Source: Methanospirillum purgamenti
GTDB lineage: Archaea > Halobacteriota > Methanomicrobia > Methanomicrobiales > Methanospirillaceae
Direction: 5' to 3' (one strand)
NCBI RefSeq assembly: GCF_018502485.1
Contig: NZ_CP075546.1
Length of the DNA stretch: 64,000 bases
Part shown: positions 44,140 to 52,801 of the stretch, piece after piece
Position numbering within the stretch: position 1 is the stretch's first letter
How the letters are laid out: the number at the start of each line of letters is the position of its first letter
Notes under the pieces: generated by a model
Database searches by the model: none
What the model was told of the DNA's origin: nothing
What the model saw: the letters and a program-made list of their open reading frames with translations, nothing else
Position numbers and translations under genes: made by a program

Positions 44140-44580
44140 TCGAAAAAAGCAGCTGAAGATAAAATGGCTTTTGATCGAAGATTAAATGCCTTGTAGAAGG
44201 AATTGAAAATGGATAATCGTGTTCCTGAACATGAAAAACTCTACCAGAAGTACTTTATCTGCAAATCAACACCGAAGAGAGGAATGAAATCAACAGAAAA
44301 TGAAGAAGTTGTCACAAAAGTGAAACGAGATTATGGATTTTTTTCTCTGATTACGAATGGGACTATGGATGCGGTTACCGCTCTTGAAATCTACCGAAAT
44401 AAGGATGTTGTGGAAAAGGCATTCGGAAATCTCAAGGAGCGATTAAACATACATCGAAATTTAGTCTCATCGGAAAAGAGTCATCAGGGATATTCCAGCA
44501 TATGTATGTGAACGGTGCCATGAAGCATATTTCACTCCGGATATTTCACGAATAATGGATATCATCATTTAAGAAGCATG
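44140..44580 (+). pseudogene. IS1634/IS4-type transposase remnant
   Basis: The frame from about 44140 reads AAEDKMAFDRRLNAL, then TAG at 44194, then KELKMDNRVPEHEKLYQKYF. Next comes YGFFSLITNGTMDAVTALEI, then YRNKDVVEKAFGNLKERLNI, and a frame change near 44480. The YRxKDxVEKAFxNLK motif is the C-terminal (YREK-like) block of IS4/IS1634-family DDE transposases. The upstream catalytic DD part is missing and there are at least two disruptions, so it is dead. No terminal inverted repeats were identified. Confidence 0.85.
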
Positions 44581-44910
44581 AAAGGGTAGTTTATGTATGA
44601 AAGCTCTCGCTGCAGGCGAAGTCAGTATGTAGGTTTAACCGGAGTCAGCAAGAGACAGGTATCATACATTCCCTTCCGAATGATCCCGGGTATGTCCCGG
44701 TAATAACAGGAATCACAGAGGCCATCATGTTCTTCGACATTATACCAGGATATTTCATGTTTCTTTTTTTAAAAAGATTAGAAAAAAAAGGGAAATGCTT
44801 TTCATTTTTTAAAAAAGTTATCGTTAAGACCTCTAAAATATCACCTGATAACAAAAAAATAAGTTTGATTTGTACCCGGTTTATGTTAGGGCTTTGGAAA
44901 AAGGTTCTAA
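44581..44910. other. Spacer between the transposase remnant and tRNA-Thr
   Basis: No supported gene is present. Strings of A and T (for example near 44770-44820) suggest the tRNA's downstream flank and terminator. A minus-strand frame at 44645-44854 has no recognisable content. Confidence 0.4.
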
Positions 44911-44983
<73 letters not shown>

Positions 44984-45121
44984 GAATGCTTGCGCCTATA
45001 CATGTAGGAAAGCTCAGTATTTAATATTTTTGAAATTAATTCCTGTGAAAATCTGATACGAAAAACCCCGGGATATTCTCTATCATCAGGTATTTCTCTC
45101 AATATTTAGAAATTTCTAGAG

Positions 45122-45760
45122 ATGATCTGTGGAGTGGATGAAGCCGGAAAAGGATCGGTACTTGGTCCGATGGTAATCGCCGCGGTGGGATGCATGCAGA
45201 TGGATGACCTCACGGCTCTTGGAGTTGCAGACTCTAAAAAACTTACAAAAGATTCTCGAGAACGACTAAATGCTTCAATACGGGAGCAATTCCCCTATTC
45301 AATCGTAATTCGGACTGCTGAAGACATTGATACACTCCGCCAGACCATGACCATGAATGAGATAGTTGCCCGGGCACATGCAGAGGCGTTGGATGCTCTG
45401 TCCTGTACTGAGGCATATGTCGATGCATGTGACGTGAATGAAAAGCGGTATGGAGAGACCGTGAGATCCTTTTCCACATCCGACACAACAATTATCGCCC
45501 GTCATAAAGCTGATGCATTATATTCTCCTGTATCTGCAGCTTCTATTGTTGCCAAAGTAGAACGTGATCACATTATCACAGAGCTTGCACAAATCCACGG
45601 CACTATTGGTAGTGGATATCCTTCTGATACGGTTACTATTGCATATCTTCAGGAATACATTTCAACGCATAAGCGACCTCCAGTGATTGCGCGCTCAAGC
45701 TGGGAGACGGTAAAGCAGATGATGCATCGTAAAAACCAGTGTTCTCTTTTAGATTTCTGA
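45122..45760 (+). CDS. rnhB: Ribonuclease HII
   Basis: 212 residues. Catalytic acidic residues are in MICGVDEAGKGSVLGPMV (D6, E7) and AYVDACDVN, with SIVAKVERDHII in the C-terminal part. The RNase HII/archaeal HII type removes RNA primers and misinserted ribonucleotides from DNA. The length fits archaeal enzymes. The membrane protease gene begins 49 bases downstream, probably on the same transcript. Confidence 0.97.
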   Translation: MICGVDEAGKGSVLGPMVIAAVGCMQMDDLTALGVADSKKLTKDSRERLNASIREQFPYSIVIRTAEDIDTLRQTMTMNEIVARAHAEALDALSCTEAYVDACDVNEKRYGETVRSFSTSDTTIIARHKADALYSPVSAASIVAKVERDHIITELAQIHGTIGSGYPSDTVTIAYLQEYISTHKRPPVIARSSWETVKQMMHRKNQCSLLDF

Positions 45761-45809
45761 CAAACCGTACACAACCTTTTCTTCCTGTCAGGGCTACCTG
45801 TAAACACTC

Positions 45810-47102
45810 ATGGAATGGTTTCTTATCCTGCTCGGCTGCATTGCCATTTATGTCCTCTTCCTTGCATATATCAGGACATACAATCCGTATCCACGCTATA
45901 TCACGCTCTATGGTCCGATAATCGGGCTGAAAACTGAAAACGTTGGATTTTTTGATTATTTTAGACGATACTCCGGCTTTTTACGAATATATGGAACTAT
46001 CGGAGTGGCAATGGTTATCATCGTATCAATTGCGATGGTCATAATGCTCCTTTTGTCGGTAAATCTCACACTGGAGCTAAAACCTGAACCAACATCACTT
46101 CATAAACCCCAGAATATTTTTTTAATTCCTGGCGTGAATGAATTTGTTCCCTCAACCTTTGCCGTCTGGTTTGCTTTTATCCTCACTCTTGTCGTCCATG
46201 AATTTGGTCATGCAATTTTGTGTAGGGTAGAACAGATAGCAGTAAAAAGTATGGGTGTATTATTCCTGATAATTCCCATCGGAGCATTTGTTGAACCAGA
46301 TGAAGAAGGGGTGAAAAAAGCATCTCCCTGGCCTAGAATGAGGATGTATGGTGCTGGAATAATTAATAACATCATTATCGGGCTGATAAGTTTCGGCCTC
46401 ATGGTAAGTCTGATAGGACTAGCTGTTCCAACCCAGGAACCTGTTGTCGTTGGACTGTACCAGAACTACTCTGCTGCCCAGGCAGATGTTCCAACCCCTT
46501 CAATAATCAGGACCGTAAATGGAGAGACTGTCCAGACATCAAAAGACGTGTCAGATATTTTAAATACGACACGACCAGGTGATGCGGTTCTTGTTGGATT
46601 TGATCATAAAGGAGAAGTTCGGGACTACTCCCTGAATGTGTCCCCCTGGCCTGAAGCATTAGGAGAACACGAATCCGGGTTCATGGGAGTGTATTATTAC
46701 AATGGTCAGGGAATTATCGATACCGTCAGGAGTATGTTCTCTCCGATTGGTATTTTCATGTTACTCTCAGTTCCTTTCAATCCGACCATGGAAGGGCAAT
46801 ACTTACGAATACTTGGATTTGACGTATCAGATACTGAATATTATTCCGCTCCGTTCCCTGGATACTGGGAACTCATTCATCTCCTCTTCTGGAGTGGATT
46901 TATCAACTTTGCAGCCGGATTATTCAATGCTCTTCCAATGATCCCCCTCGATGGAGGTTTCATATTTAAGGAAGGAACAGAGCGTATACTTGCCAGACGC
47001 GGTCTTTCAAAATATGCAGATCATATCGTTGGTTTTGTAAGCACCGGGATGATAGTTCTCATGGTTGCTATCTTCGCTCTTCCATATCTTTTTCATCTGT
47101 AA
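45810..47102 (+). CDS. M50-family site-2-type intramembrane protease
   Basis: 430 residues with at least six membrane helices. The zinc site is VVHEFGHAILC (HExxH, about residue 130) with the third ligand Asp in NALPMIPLDGG (about 375). A PDZ-like domain lies between them (PSIIRTVNGETVQTSKDVSD, then ILNTTRPGD). Site-2 proteases cut membrane-bound regulators inside the bilayer. The substrate is unknown. It follows rnhB and precedes a small secreted protein on the same strand. Confidence 0.93.
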   Translation: MEWFLILLGCIAIYVLFLAYIRTYNPYPRYITLYGPIIGLKTENVGFFDYFRRYSGFLRIYGTIGVAMVIIVSIAMVIMLLLSVNLTLELKPEPTSLHKPQNIFLIPGVNEFVPSTFAVWFAFILTLVVHEFGHAILCRVEQIAVKSMGVLFLIIPIGAFVEPDEEGVKKASPWPRMRMYGAGIINNIIIGLISFGLMVSLIGLAVPTQEPVVVGLYQNYSAAQADVPTPSIIRTVNGETVQTSKDVSDILNTTRPGDAVLVGFDHKGEVRDYSLNVSPWPEALGEHESGFMGVYYYNGQGIIDTVRSMFSPIGIFMLLSVPFNPTMEGQYLRILGFDVSDTEYYSAPFPGYWELIHLLFWSGFINFAAGLFNALPMIPLDGGFIFKEGTERILARRGLSKYADHIVGFVSTGMIVLMVAIFALPYLFHL

Positions 47103-47201
47103 TTGAAGAGAATCTATCTCTTTTTTAATCCTCAGAGATAATTCAGACCTGGATTCTGATGATAAGAAGATTTATGATATTCGATCGTGAACGTGTACAC
47201 T

Positions 47202-47717
47202 ATGAGTAAGCAGTTATTTAATCGCTTTATCATAATTTCTGTCATCTTCTCCGGTGTAATTATTGGATTTGCCTCTGCTGGTTCATCAGTAGGTTCAAAT
47301 CCAGGTTATGGTTCTCTGCCGACATCATTTGAATGGGAAGGAGATAAACTCCTGAATGGTGAAGATGCCGGGAGCATGTTTGAAAATACCGAATCGAAAG
47401 CATCTAAAATTCTGGACGAAGCAGAAGCTGCTGGGATGGTTCTGTATTCAACCGGTGCATCAGTGAACAATTCTACATCCTCAAACCAGACGGTGGCTAA
47501 TCAGACTAATACTACAGAAATCAATGATATCCTGTCCGGTTATGCATCTGTAGGGGATATTATCAAGGCAAAAGACTGGGCTGCCCTTGACCGATACACT
47601 ACCGGAATTCAGGCAAATAAAGAAATTGAGGATTCGTCGTTGTCTTTAGAAAACAGGAATAACAACTGGGAAGCATTATTCACAGAGCCTCAGGTCGTTT
47701 CCTGTGGTCCGTGTTAA
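47202..47717 (+). CDS. Predicted secreted protein ending in CGPC
   Basis: 171 residues from ATG 47202; GTG 47187 would add five. The signal peptide is clear (FIIISVIFSGVIIGFASAG). The mature part is rich in Ser, Asn and Thr with N-glycosylation-like NxS/T sites (NNSTSSNQT, NQTNTTE), which fits an archaeal surface protein. The last four residues CGPC are thioredoxin-like in pattern, but without the fold. Function unknown. Confidence 0.65.
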   Translation: MSKQLFNRFIIISVIFSGVIIGFASAGSSVGSNPGYGSLPTSFEWEGDKLLNGEDAGSMFENTESKASKILDEAEAAGMVLYSTGASVNNSTSSNQTVANQTNTTEINDILSGYASVGDIIKAKDWAALDRYTTGIQANKEIEDSSLSLENRNNNWEALFTEPQVVSCGPC

Positions 47718-47723
47718 AAAAAA

Positions 47724-48254
47724 TTATTCTATTTTTTCCGGCCTGTAATACACCAGGCATGCTGCTATTATATCATGGAATCCTTGCGAATGTTTGGTAT
47801 ATGCTATTGCAATAAATCCTGATAAAAACAGGATTCCTGAAACAAATTTCGCAAAATGCCGAAGGGATGCTCGTGCAAATGTAATCCGGTTTCCATGCAG
47901 GTCGGTAACTACTGCCCGACACGTCATCTTTCCAAGAGTTGCCTGGTTTTTAGATGATTCGAGCAAAGCACAATAGAGCCAGGGAATCAGAACTATGGTG
48001 ACCAGAAGAAATGTTGCCACCTGTCCTGGGAAGGGTGAGGTAACTAGAACACCTTCCATTGTTCTTACCTCTTCATGTCGCAGCATCATGAGAAGCATTC
48101 GATAGCCTTCCGTCAGTCCTAAATAATATGCACCAAACCCTGCAATGATAGTAAGAATTACAACGTCAATTATTCCCGCAACAATCCTCCTGCCTAGTCC
48201 TGCAAAATATTTTGGAGCACCTGAATTATGGTGATTCTGATTATTATCTGACAC
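47724..48254 (-). CDS. RDD-family membrane protein
   Basis: 176 residues with three or four helices. The RDD pattern is visible in GLGRRIVAGIIDVVILTIIA (Arg, Asp, then membrane), and the central TLGKMTCRAVVTDLHGN loop is typical. Some RDD proteins act as Na+/H+ antiporters; most are uncharacterised. It is convergent with the previous gene; the gap is six bases. Confidence 0.85.
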   Translation of the reverse strand: MSDNNQNHHNSGAPKYFAGLGRRIVAGIIDVVILTIIAGFGAYYLGLTEGYRMLLMMLRHEEVRTMEGVLVTSPFPGQVATFLLVTIVLIPWLYCALLESSKNQATLGKMTCRAVVTDLHGNRITFARASLRHFAKFVSGILFLSGFIAIAYTKHSQGFHDIIAACLVYYRPEKIE

Positions 48255-48335
48255 AATACAATATATCTCCTAACAAGCAATGAACTTGTCGAAAATGAGA
48301 AAAATATTGTATCTGAAAAAGAAAAGTAAAAAAAT

Positions 48336-48821
48336 CTAAATTTTTACCGGTTCACTAAAAGAGAGTACTGCTGTAGTGGTATTATTGACTTTTAGTACAG
48401 GGTTTTTATCTTTCCCCTCTTTGAGCCATGGTTTTGTCTGCATGAGTTCATCAGATAATGACTGGAGTTCTGGTTCAACTTCCAGGGTTGCAAAAGAATC
48501 GTCAATGTGACAGGCAGGACAATAACTTTTTGTTTCAATGGATGAATCACTTGATGAACTTGTATCATCAGTCGTTTCTCCACTCAATGCATCAAAATAT
48601 TTTTTCTGATTCCCATATACCATCTCCCACCAACAGCAGTACATGGCTGCAGATATTGGATTTGTAGGATCATATTCAAAATTCCAATATCCCTGACTTT
48701 CAATAGATTTTATATAGGCTGCATTACCTGAATCAGAAGGATCTGCAATACTCCAGTCAGCTGTAGCAAAACCAGAGAAGAAAAATAAAGTAATCAGAAT
48801 GAATGATATTCGCATATTCAT
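48336..48821 (-). CDS. Predicted secreted protein with CxxC motif
   Basis: 161 residues with a signal peptide (ISFILITLFFFSGFATA). The mature part begins DWSIADPSDSGNAAYI and contains Cys pairs at MYCCWWEM and YCPACHID, plus low-complexity Ser/Asp. The CPAC-H-x-D arrangement resembles a metal or heme site, but no family is recognised. It is 82 bases from the next gene on the same strand. Confidence 0.6.
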   Translation of the reverse strand: MNMRISFILITLFFFSGFATADWSIADPSDSGNAAYIKSIESQGYWNFEYDPTNPISAAMYCCWWEMVYGNQKKYFDALSGETTDDTSSSSDSSIETKSYCPACHIDDSFATLEVEPELQSLSDELMQTKPWLKEGKDKNPVLKVNNTTTAVLSFSEPVKI

Positions 48822-48862
48822 GGGTATTCATATTTTCTTACAGCTCAATAAATGTTCTGTAA

Positions 48863-49135
48863 TCATCTTCTGATTGTAAAACCCTGTTCGTTCGTAACTG
48901 AAATATCACGGACCTGTAAAGAATGAACGTTAATAAATATCGTCTTTGACGATCTGATGGATTCAATAAAACGGTTCAGGAGATCATCTGGTCCTTCTGC
49001 TTCAATCTCAACAGTTCCGTCAGCCAGATTTCGTACCCATCCGGCGATGTGCCTGTCCTGTGCAATTTTCTGTATATATGCTCTGAAACCGACTCCCTGA
49101 ACGCTCCCTGATGCGATCATATTTACCCGTTTCAT
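48863..49135 (-). CDS. acyP: Acylphosphatase
   Basis: 90 residues. The signature GSVQGVGFRAYI holds the catalytic R18, and GWVRNLADGTVEIEAEG holds N36. It hydrolyses acyl phosphates such as acetyl or carbamoyl phosphate. It is intact, typical of archaea in size. The gene is monocistronic, its start about 110 bases from that of the divergent PAS-DAC gene. Confidence 0.96.
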   Translation of the reverse strand: MKRVNMIASGSVQGVGFRAYIQKIAQDRHIAGWVRNLADGTVEIEAEGPDDLLNRFIESIRSSKTIFINVHSLQVRDISVTNEQGFTIRR

Positions 49136-49246
49136 AAAAAAGAGATATGGTTACAATCCTTTGTATTAGTATCCTGACAAAGAACTCATTTTATATGTAG
49201 AATAACATGGTACATATTCTGAACGAGCAGTTTGGTTCTGCATATC

Positions 49247-50878
49247 ATGGTGAAAGTTCTTCTTGTTCATAACGGAAGTAATCCGGCACATTGTGTAAAA
49301 AAATTGCTTGCCGATTCACTTCAGGTTGAGCTGTATGAGGTTCGTTCTGTACCTGAAGGGAAGGATCGACATCAGGGAATTATGCCTGATATTATTCTTA
49401 TACCATTGCCGGAATGGTCTGATCCGATGATTCACACCATAACCCAATGGCAACACCGTTGTACATCAGAAGGGCTTCATCCAGGCTTTCTGCTTTTTAC
49501 AGTCCAGAATGACTCTCTGACTTTTTTTGATATTACCTATGGGAGCATGCCAATCCGTCTTAACCAGTCAGATACCGGCCATCAGGTTATTTCTTCGATT
49601 CGGCAGGTTGTCGGGAGATCAAGAGTTGAACGTTCACTTCGTGAGGATTATGATCATCATAACCGGATAATCTGTCATATGCCTCTTTCATGTCTGGATG
49701 TGGATGAAGGCCTTATTAGTCGGACAACTCCTCATTTCACACAATTATCCGGATTTGATGAGTCCGAGATTCTAGGAAAATCACCTGAATATTTTATCTC
49801 GTCCGATTCTGCCTCACAGCCGGGTGATATTCTTCTTCATCTATATCATCAGAAATGTATTGAAGGCGCTATTACGGGTAAAAATGGGGAACATGTCCCT
49901 TGCAGACTCACTCTCCATTCAAAAGAGTCAGGACTCCCGGGAGATGGACTCTGGTTTATCGAGGATCGCCGTGAATATGCAGTCATCAGTTCGGCTCTTC
50001 GGGAAACAGAGTATGAATGCCGCGAACAACTCTATCTCTCTGAGACTCTGGTCATCAGACTTGGTCCGGATGGCACAATATCATTTGTAAATCCGGCTGC
50101 TGTCAGGTGTTTTGGCTATGAACCTGATGAACTAACCGGCAAAAGTGTAGGGATTTTGTTCCCTTCTGGAACATTACAGGATGTGACAAACCCGGTATCT
50201 CTGTTCCTTGAAGTGTCAGATGAATCATCTTCAGCAATTCATATTTTTGAACATTGTAAAAAGAATGGAAATCATCTCTGGATAGCATGGACCAGCCGGG
50301 GGCTCTATAGTTCGGATAATGAACTGACCGGCATTATCTGCATCGGCACAGATATGACTGAGCAGGCATCCAATGGTGAAGAGAGAATATCCACCAGAGT
50401 GTGGCGTGACCGGATTCTTTCTTATACAGACATCTCTCCAGAGGTCTTTGATGCAGTCCTTCAGGCATGTATGGAAATTGGAAGAGAAGGCCGGGAAGGC
50501 AAGACAATAGGAACCTCATTTCTGGTCGGGGACTCAGAAGAAGTGCTGAAACGATCCAGACAACTTATTCTTAATCCATTTTCCGGCCATCCCCCTGAAA
50601 TGCGGATGGTTTCTATACCTGATGTCAGGGAGATGCTCAAAGAATATGCGCTTTTGGATGGAGCATTTGTTGTCACCGGTGATGGAATACTGGAAGCAGC
50701 AGGGAGGTACATAACTCTGGATACCTCTGCTGTGTCTTTACCAAAAGGGATGGGAACACGTCACTCATCTGTTGCTGCTTTAACGGGAGTTACTGATGCC
50801 ATTGGATTTGTAGTGTCGGAAAGTGGTGGAAAAGTTTCCATAATGAAAAAAGGTAAAATTGTGAAGGTTATTGCCTGA
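49247..50878 (+). CDS. PAS-sensor diadenylate cyclase (DisA_N/DAC domain) fusion
   Basis: 543 residues from ATG 49247 (TTG 49232 is the alternative). An N-terminal receiver-like region (VKVLLVHNGSNPAH) lacks a clear phosphoacceptor Asp. Two PAS regions follow (LSGFDESEILGKSPEYFI; TISFVNPAAVRCFGYEPDEL, IICIGTDMTEQA). The C-terminal 145 residues are a DAC domain: KTIGTSFLVGD, D471-G-A (LLDGAFVVTGDG) and GTRHSSVAALTG (R505-H-S). The third residue of the RHR motif is Ser, not Arg. It should make c-di-AMP from two ATP, controlled by its sensory half; activity with RHS needs testing. Confidence 0.85.
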   Translation: MVKVLLVHNGSNPAHCVKKLLADSLQVELYEVRSVPEGKDRHQGIMPDIILIPLPEWSDPMIHTITQWQHRCTSEGLHPGFLLFTVQNDSLTFFDITYGSMPIRLNQSDTGHQVISSIRQVVGRSRVERSLREDYDHHNRIICHMPLSCLDVDEGLISRTTPHFTQLSGFDESEILGKSPEYFISSDSASQPGDILLHLYHQKCIEGAITGKNGEHVPCRLTLHSKESGLPGDGLWFIEDRREYAVISSALRETEYECREQLYLSETLVIRLGPDGTISFVNPAAVRCFGYEPDELTGKSVGILFPSGTLQDVTNPVSLFLEVSDESSSAIHIFEHCKKNGNHLWIAWTSRGLYSSDNELTGIICIGTDMTEQASNGEERISTRVWRDRILSYTDISPEVFDAVLQACMEIGREGREGKTIGTSFLVGDSEEVLKRSRQLILNPFSGHPPEMRMVSIPDVREMLKEYALLDGAFVVTGDGILEAAGRYITLDTSAVSLPKGMGTRHSSVAALTGVTDAIGFVVSESGGKVSIMKKGKIVKVIA

Positions 50879-50879
50879 T

Positions 50880-51032
50880 TTAGATCGGCCTGAAAAGAGG
50901 CTTTGCTGCAAGACAGACCGGACAAACCCATCCTTCCGGTAAAGATTGAAAATCTGTGCCTGCCGGAGCATCCTTATCACCGAGAACAGGATCATAAACA
51001 TGCCCACATATGCTGCATTTCATTTTCTGCAT
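50880..51032 (-). CDS. Rubredoxin
   Basis: 50 residues, from ATG 51032 to TAA 50880. The iron-binding cysteines are C6 and C9 (KCSICGHVYDP) and C37 and C40 (GWVCPVCLAA), separated by the usual GDKDAPAGTDF acidic loop. The C-terminus LFRPI is a little longer than the minimal form. It carries single electrons in oxygen or superoxide defence and other redox reactions. It converges on the PAS-DAC gene with one base between the stops, so the genes cannot be co-regulated by readthrough. Confidence 0.96.
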   Translation of the reverse strand: MQKMKCSICGHVYDPVLGDKDAPAGTDFQSLPEGWVCPVCLAAKPLFRPI

Positions 51033-51202
51033 ACCAGTTAGTAATCTTTTTAATGATTAAATCGTTTTGTCTTTCTGTTTCCCTTTCCAAAGGCCGTTCT
51101 TAAAAAAATTCAATTTTTTAATAGTATGAGAAATCCACTTGATCCAATGTCTGATCAAAAATCGTATGTATATCATGAGTGGATATTTCTTTACGATTTT
51201 GT

Positions 51203-52105
51203 ATGGTGTTTCTTCGAAAATATTTGGAAGCCTGTGGGTGTGAACCTGATCTGATTGCACTCATCAGATTAATATCGCGGCAGATGGATGCTATCCGGAA
51301 GGCATTTCTTGAAAATCAGATGTATGAACATACCCTGAATGCGTCAGGTGAACTGCAGGCTCAGATGGACACCTGGGCAGATGAGCATCTTATCAAGGTA
51401 GTTGGCGAGTCAGGGCTTGTGCGGGAGATGGCATCTGAAGAACAGGAAGATATCATTCGGTTTGAAAATTCCCGTTGTGAATATTGTATGGTTATGGATC
51501 CTCTTGATGGATCGTCTCTTATTTCTACAAACCTGGCTGTCGGGACCATAGTTGGCATTTATGAAAAAGGTGGGGTTTTACAACCCGGTTCAAAATTGCG
51601 TGCTGCCTTTTACACATTATTCGGACCATTAACTGTTTTGGTGGTATCAGTTGGAAAGGGTGTACAGAGCTTTGCCTGGGATCCTGAAAGTGAGCACTAC
51701 CTCCTGCTCAAAGATAGTTTTTCTGTTCCGGAAGGAAAGCAGTTTGGAACAGGCGGAGTGAGAAATGACTGGCTTCCTGCTCACACAAAGGTAATTGAGT
51801 ATTTTGATGATCAAGGATTTAAAATGCGGTACTCAGGTTCATTTGTAGCAGATTGCCATCAGTTGCTGGTATATGGGGGAATATATACCTATCCCGGCTC
51901 ACAAAAAAGCCCGAATGGAAAACTCAGACTACTATTTGAGGCGAACCCTCTCGGATTTATCATAACTCAGGCGGGGGGGAGTATCACGGATGGAACGAGA
52001 AATATTATGGATATCGTTCCAGAGAAGCCTCATCAGAAGACTCCTATTTATATTGGCAGTAAAGGCATTATTAAAAAGATTGAAGAGATTTATTCTCATT
52101 CATAG
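51203..52105 (+). CDS. fbp: Fructose-1,6-bisphosphatase, class I
   Basis: 300 residues from ATG 51203 (MVFLRKYLEACGCEPDLIAL), which fits the family start better than GTG 51179. The metal and sugar sites are VMDPLDGSSLIS, then SGSFVADCHQLLVYGGIYTY and FEANPLGFIITQAGGSITDG. It removes the C1 phosphate in gluconeogenesis, consistent with a methanogen that makes sugars from acetyl-CoA and stores glycogen. The Sm-like gene begins 60 bases downstream, with a probable own promoter. Confidence 0.95.
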   Translation: MVFLRKYLEACGCEPDLIALIRLISRQMDAIRKAFLENQMYEHTLNASGELQAQMDTWADEHLIKVVGESGLVREMASEEQEDIIRFENSRCEYCMVMDPLDGSSLISTNLAVGTIVGIYEKGGVLQPGSKLRAAFYTLFGPLTVLVVSVGKGVQSFAWDPESEHYLLLKDSFSVPEGKQFGTGGVRNDWLPAHTKVIEYFDDQGFKMRYSGSFVADCHQLLVYGGIYTYPGSQKSPNGKLRLLFEANPLGFIITQAGGSITDGTRNIMDIVPEKPHQKTPIYIGSKGIIKKIEEIYSHS

Positions 52106-52165
52106 ATCCTTTCATTTTTGAATTGCAGGAATCTTTAATATGGCTGCAAGCCTTATATAAGGCAG

Positions 52166-52405
52166 ATGGTTAGCAGCATTGTCCTCCCAATCAAGAAGGT
52201 ATATTCTCTTGTTGACACTTTGATTTCAGTAGAAATGAAAGAGGATGAAGGAAGGACATTTCAGGGCCGGCTTGTGGCAGTTGATGAGTACCTGAATCTG
52301 CATCTTGAAGAAAGCATCGAGACTTCAGGGAAAAATAAAGGCCGTGAGCTTGGAACACTCGTAATACGGGGAAATAATATTCTGTCTATCGCACCGGTAG
52401 CCTAA
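52166..52405 (+). CDS. Sm-like archaeal protein
   Basis: 79 residues with Sm1 (VDTLISVEMKEDEGRTFQG, then RLVAVDEYLNLHLEES) and a short Sm2 (LGTLVIRGNNILSIAP). These form heptameric rings that bind U-rich RNA. It sits eight bases before the next gene and is probably cotranscribed with it. A TATA-like ATATAAGG lies about 25 bases upstream of the start. Confidence 0.93.
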   Translation: MVSSIVLPIKKVYSLVDTLISVEMKEDEGRTFQGRLVAVDEYLNLHLEESIETSGKNKGRELGTLVIRGNNILSIAPVA

Positions 52406-52413
52406 AGGTTGAC

Positions 52414-52785
52414 ATGACCGGAACAGACGAGGATGCATTTCGGATCATTGCCGCTTCACCTGAGGGTGTACTTCAGAGTGAACTCTGGAAGATCCTTGGA
52501 GTAGACAGCAGGAAATGTTCTCGAATAGTAAAAAAACTTCTGGATACAAACAGAGTAGAGCGTATTGAATACCGGCAGGATGGGATTAAAACTTTCAGAT
52601 TAATTGCCAGAAAAGGGCCAGCAGATCCATACTGTCTCTTAGCCGGTGATGAACTGATTCCCTGCATTGCCTGTGATGAGGATTGTGTCGTTGACGAATG
52701 TAATGATCTTCTTGACTGGATGTATCAGCTTGCAATCAGCGATGCAGAGGAATCAACCTCTGAATCCCAACCTTCAGAAGAATAA
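52414..52785 (+). CDS. Winged-helix regulator with cysteine cluster
   Basis: 123 residues. The N-terminal wHTH reads AFRIIAASPEGVLQSELWKI, then LGVDSRKCSRIVKKLLDTNR. The C-terminal half has four cysteines (PCIACDEDCVVDEC), a likely Fe-S or Zn site. A similar arrangement occurs in archaeal regulators related to Rpc34/Lrp-type proteins. The acid tail is low complexity. It is eight bases downstream of the Sm-like gene, so likely an operon. Confidence 0.8.
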   Translation: MTGTDEDAFRIIAASPEGVLQSELWKILGVDSRKCSRIVKKLLDTNRVERIEYRQDGIKTFRLIARKGPADPYCLLAGDELIPCIACDEDCVVDECNDLLDWMYQLAISDAEESTSESQPSEE

Positions 52786-52801
52786 AATTATTCTGAAAAA
52801 A

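Noticed and set aside
44194..44196. In-frame TAG in the transposase remnant as a pyrrolysine codon
   Set aside because: The gene is otherwise broken by a frameshift and truncation, and nothing in the window suggests pyrrolysine use.
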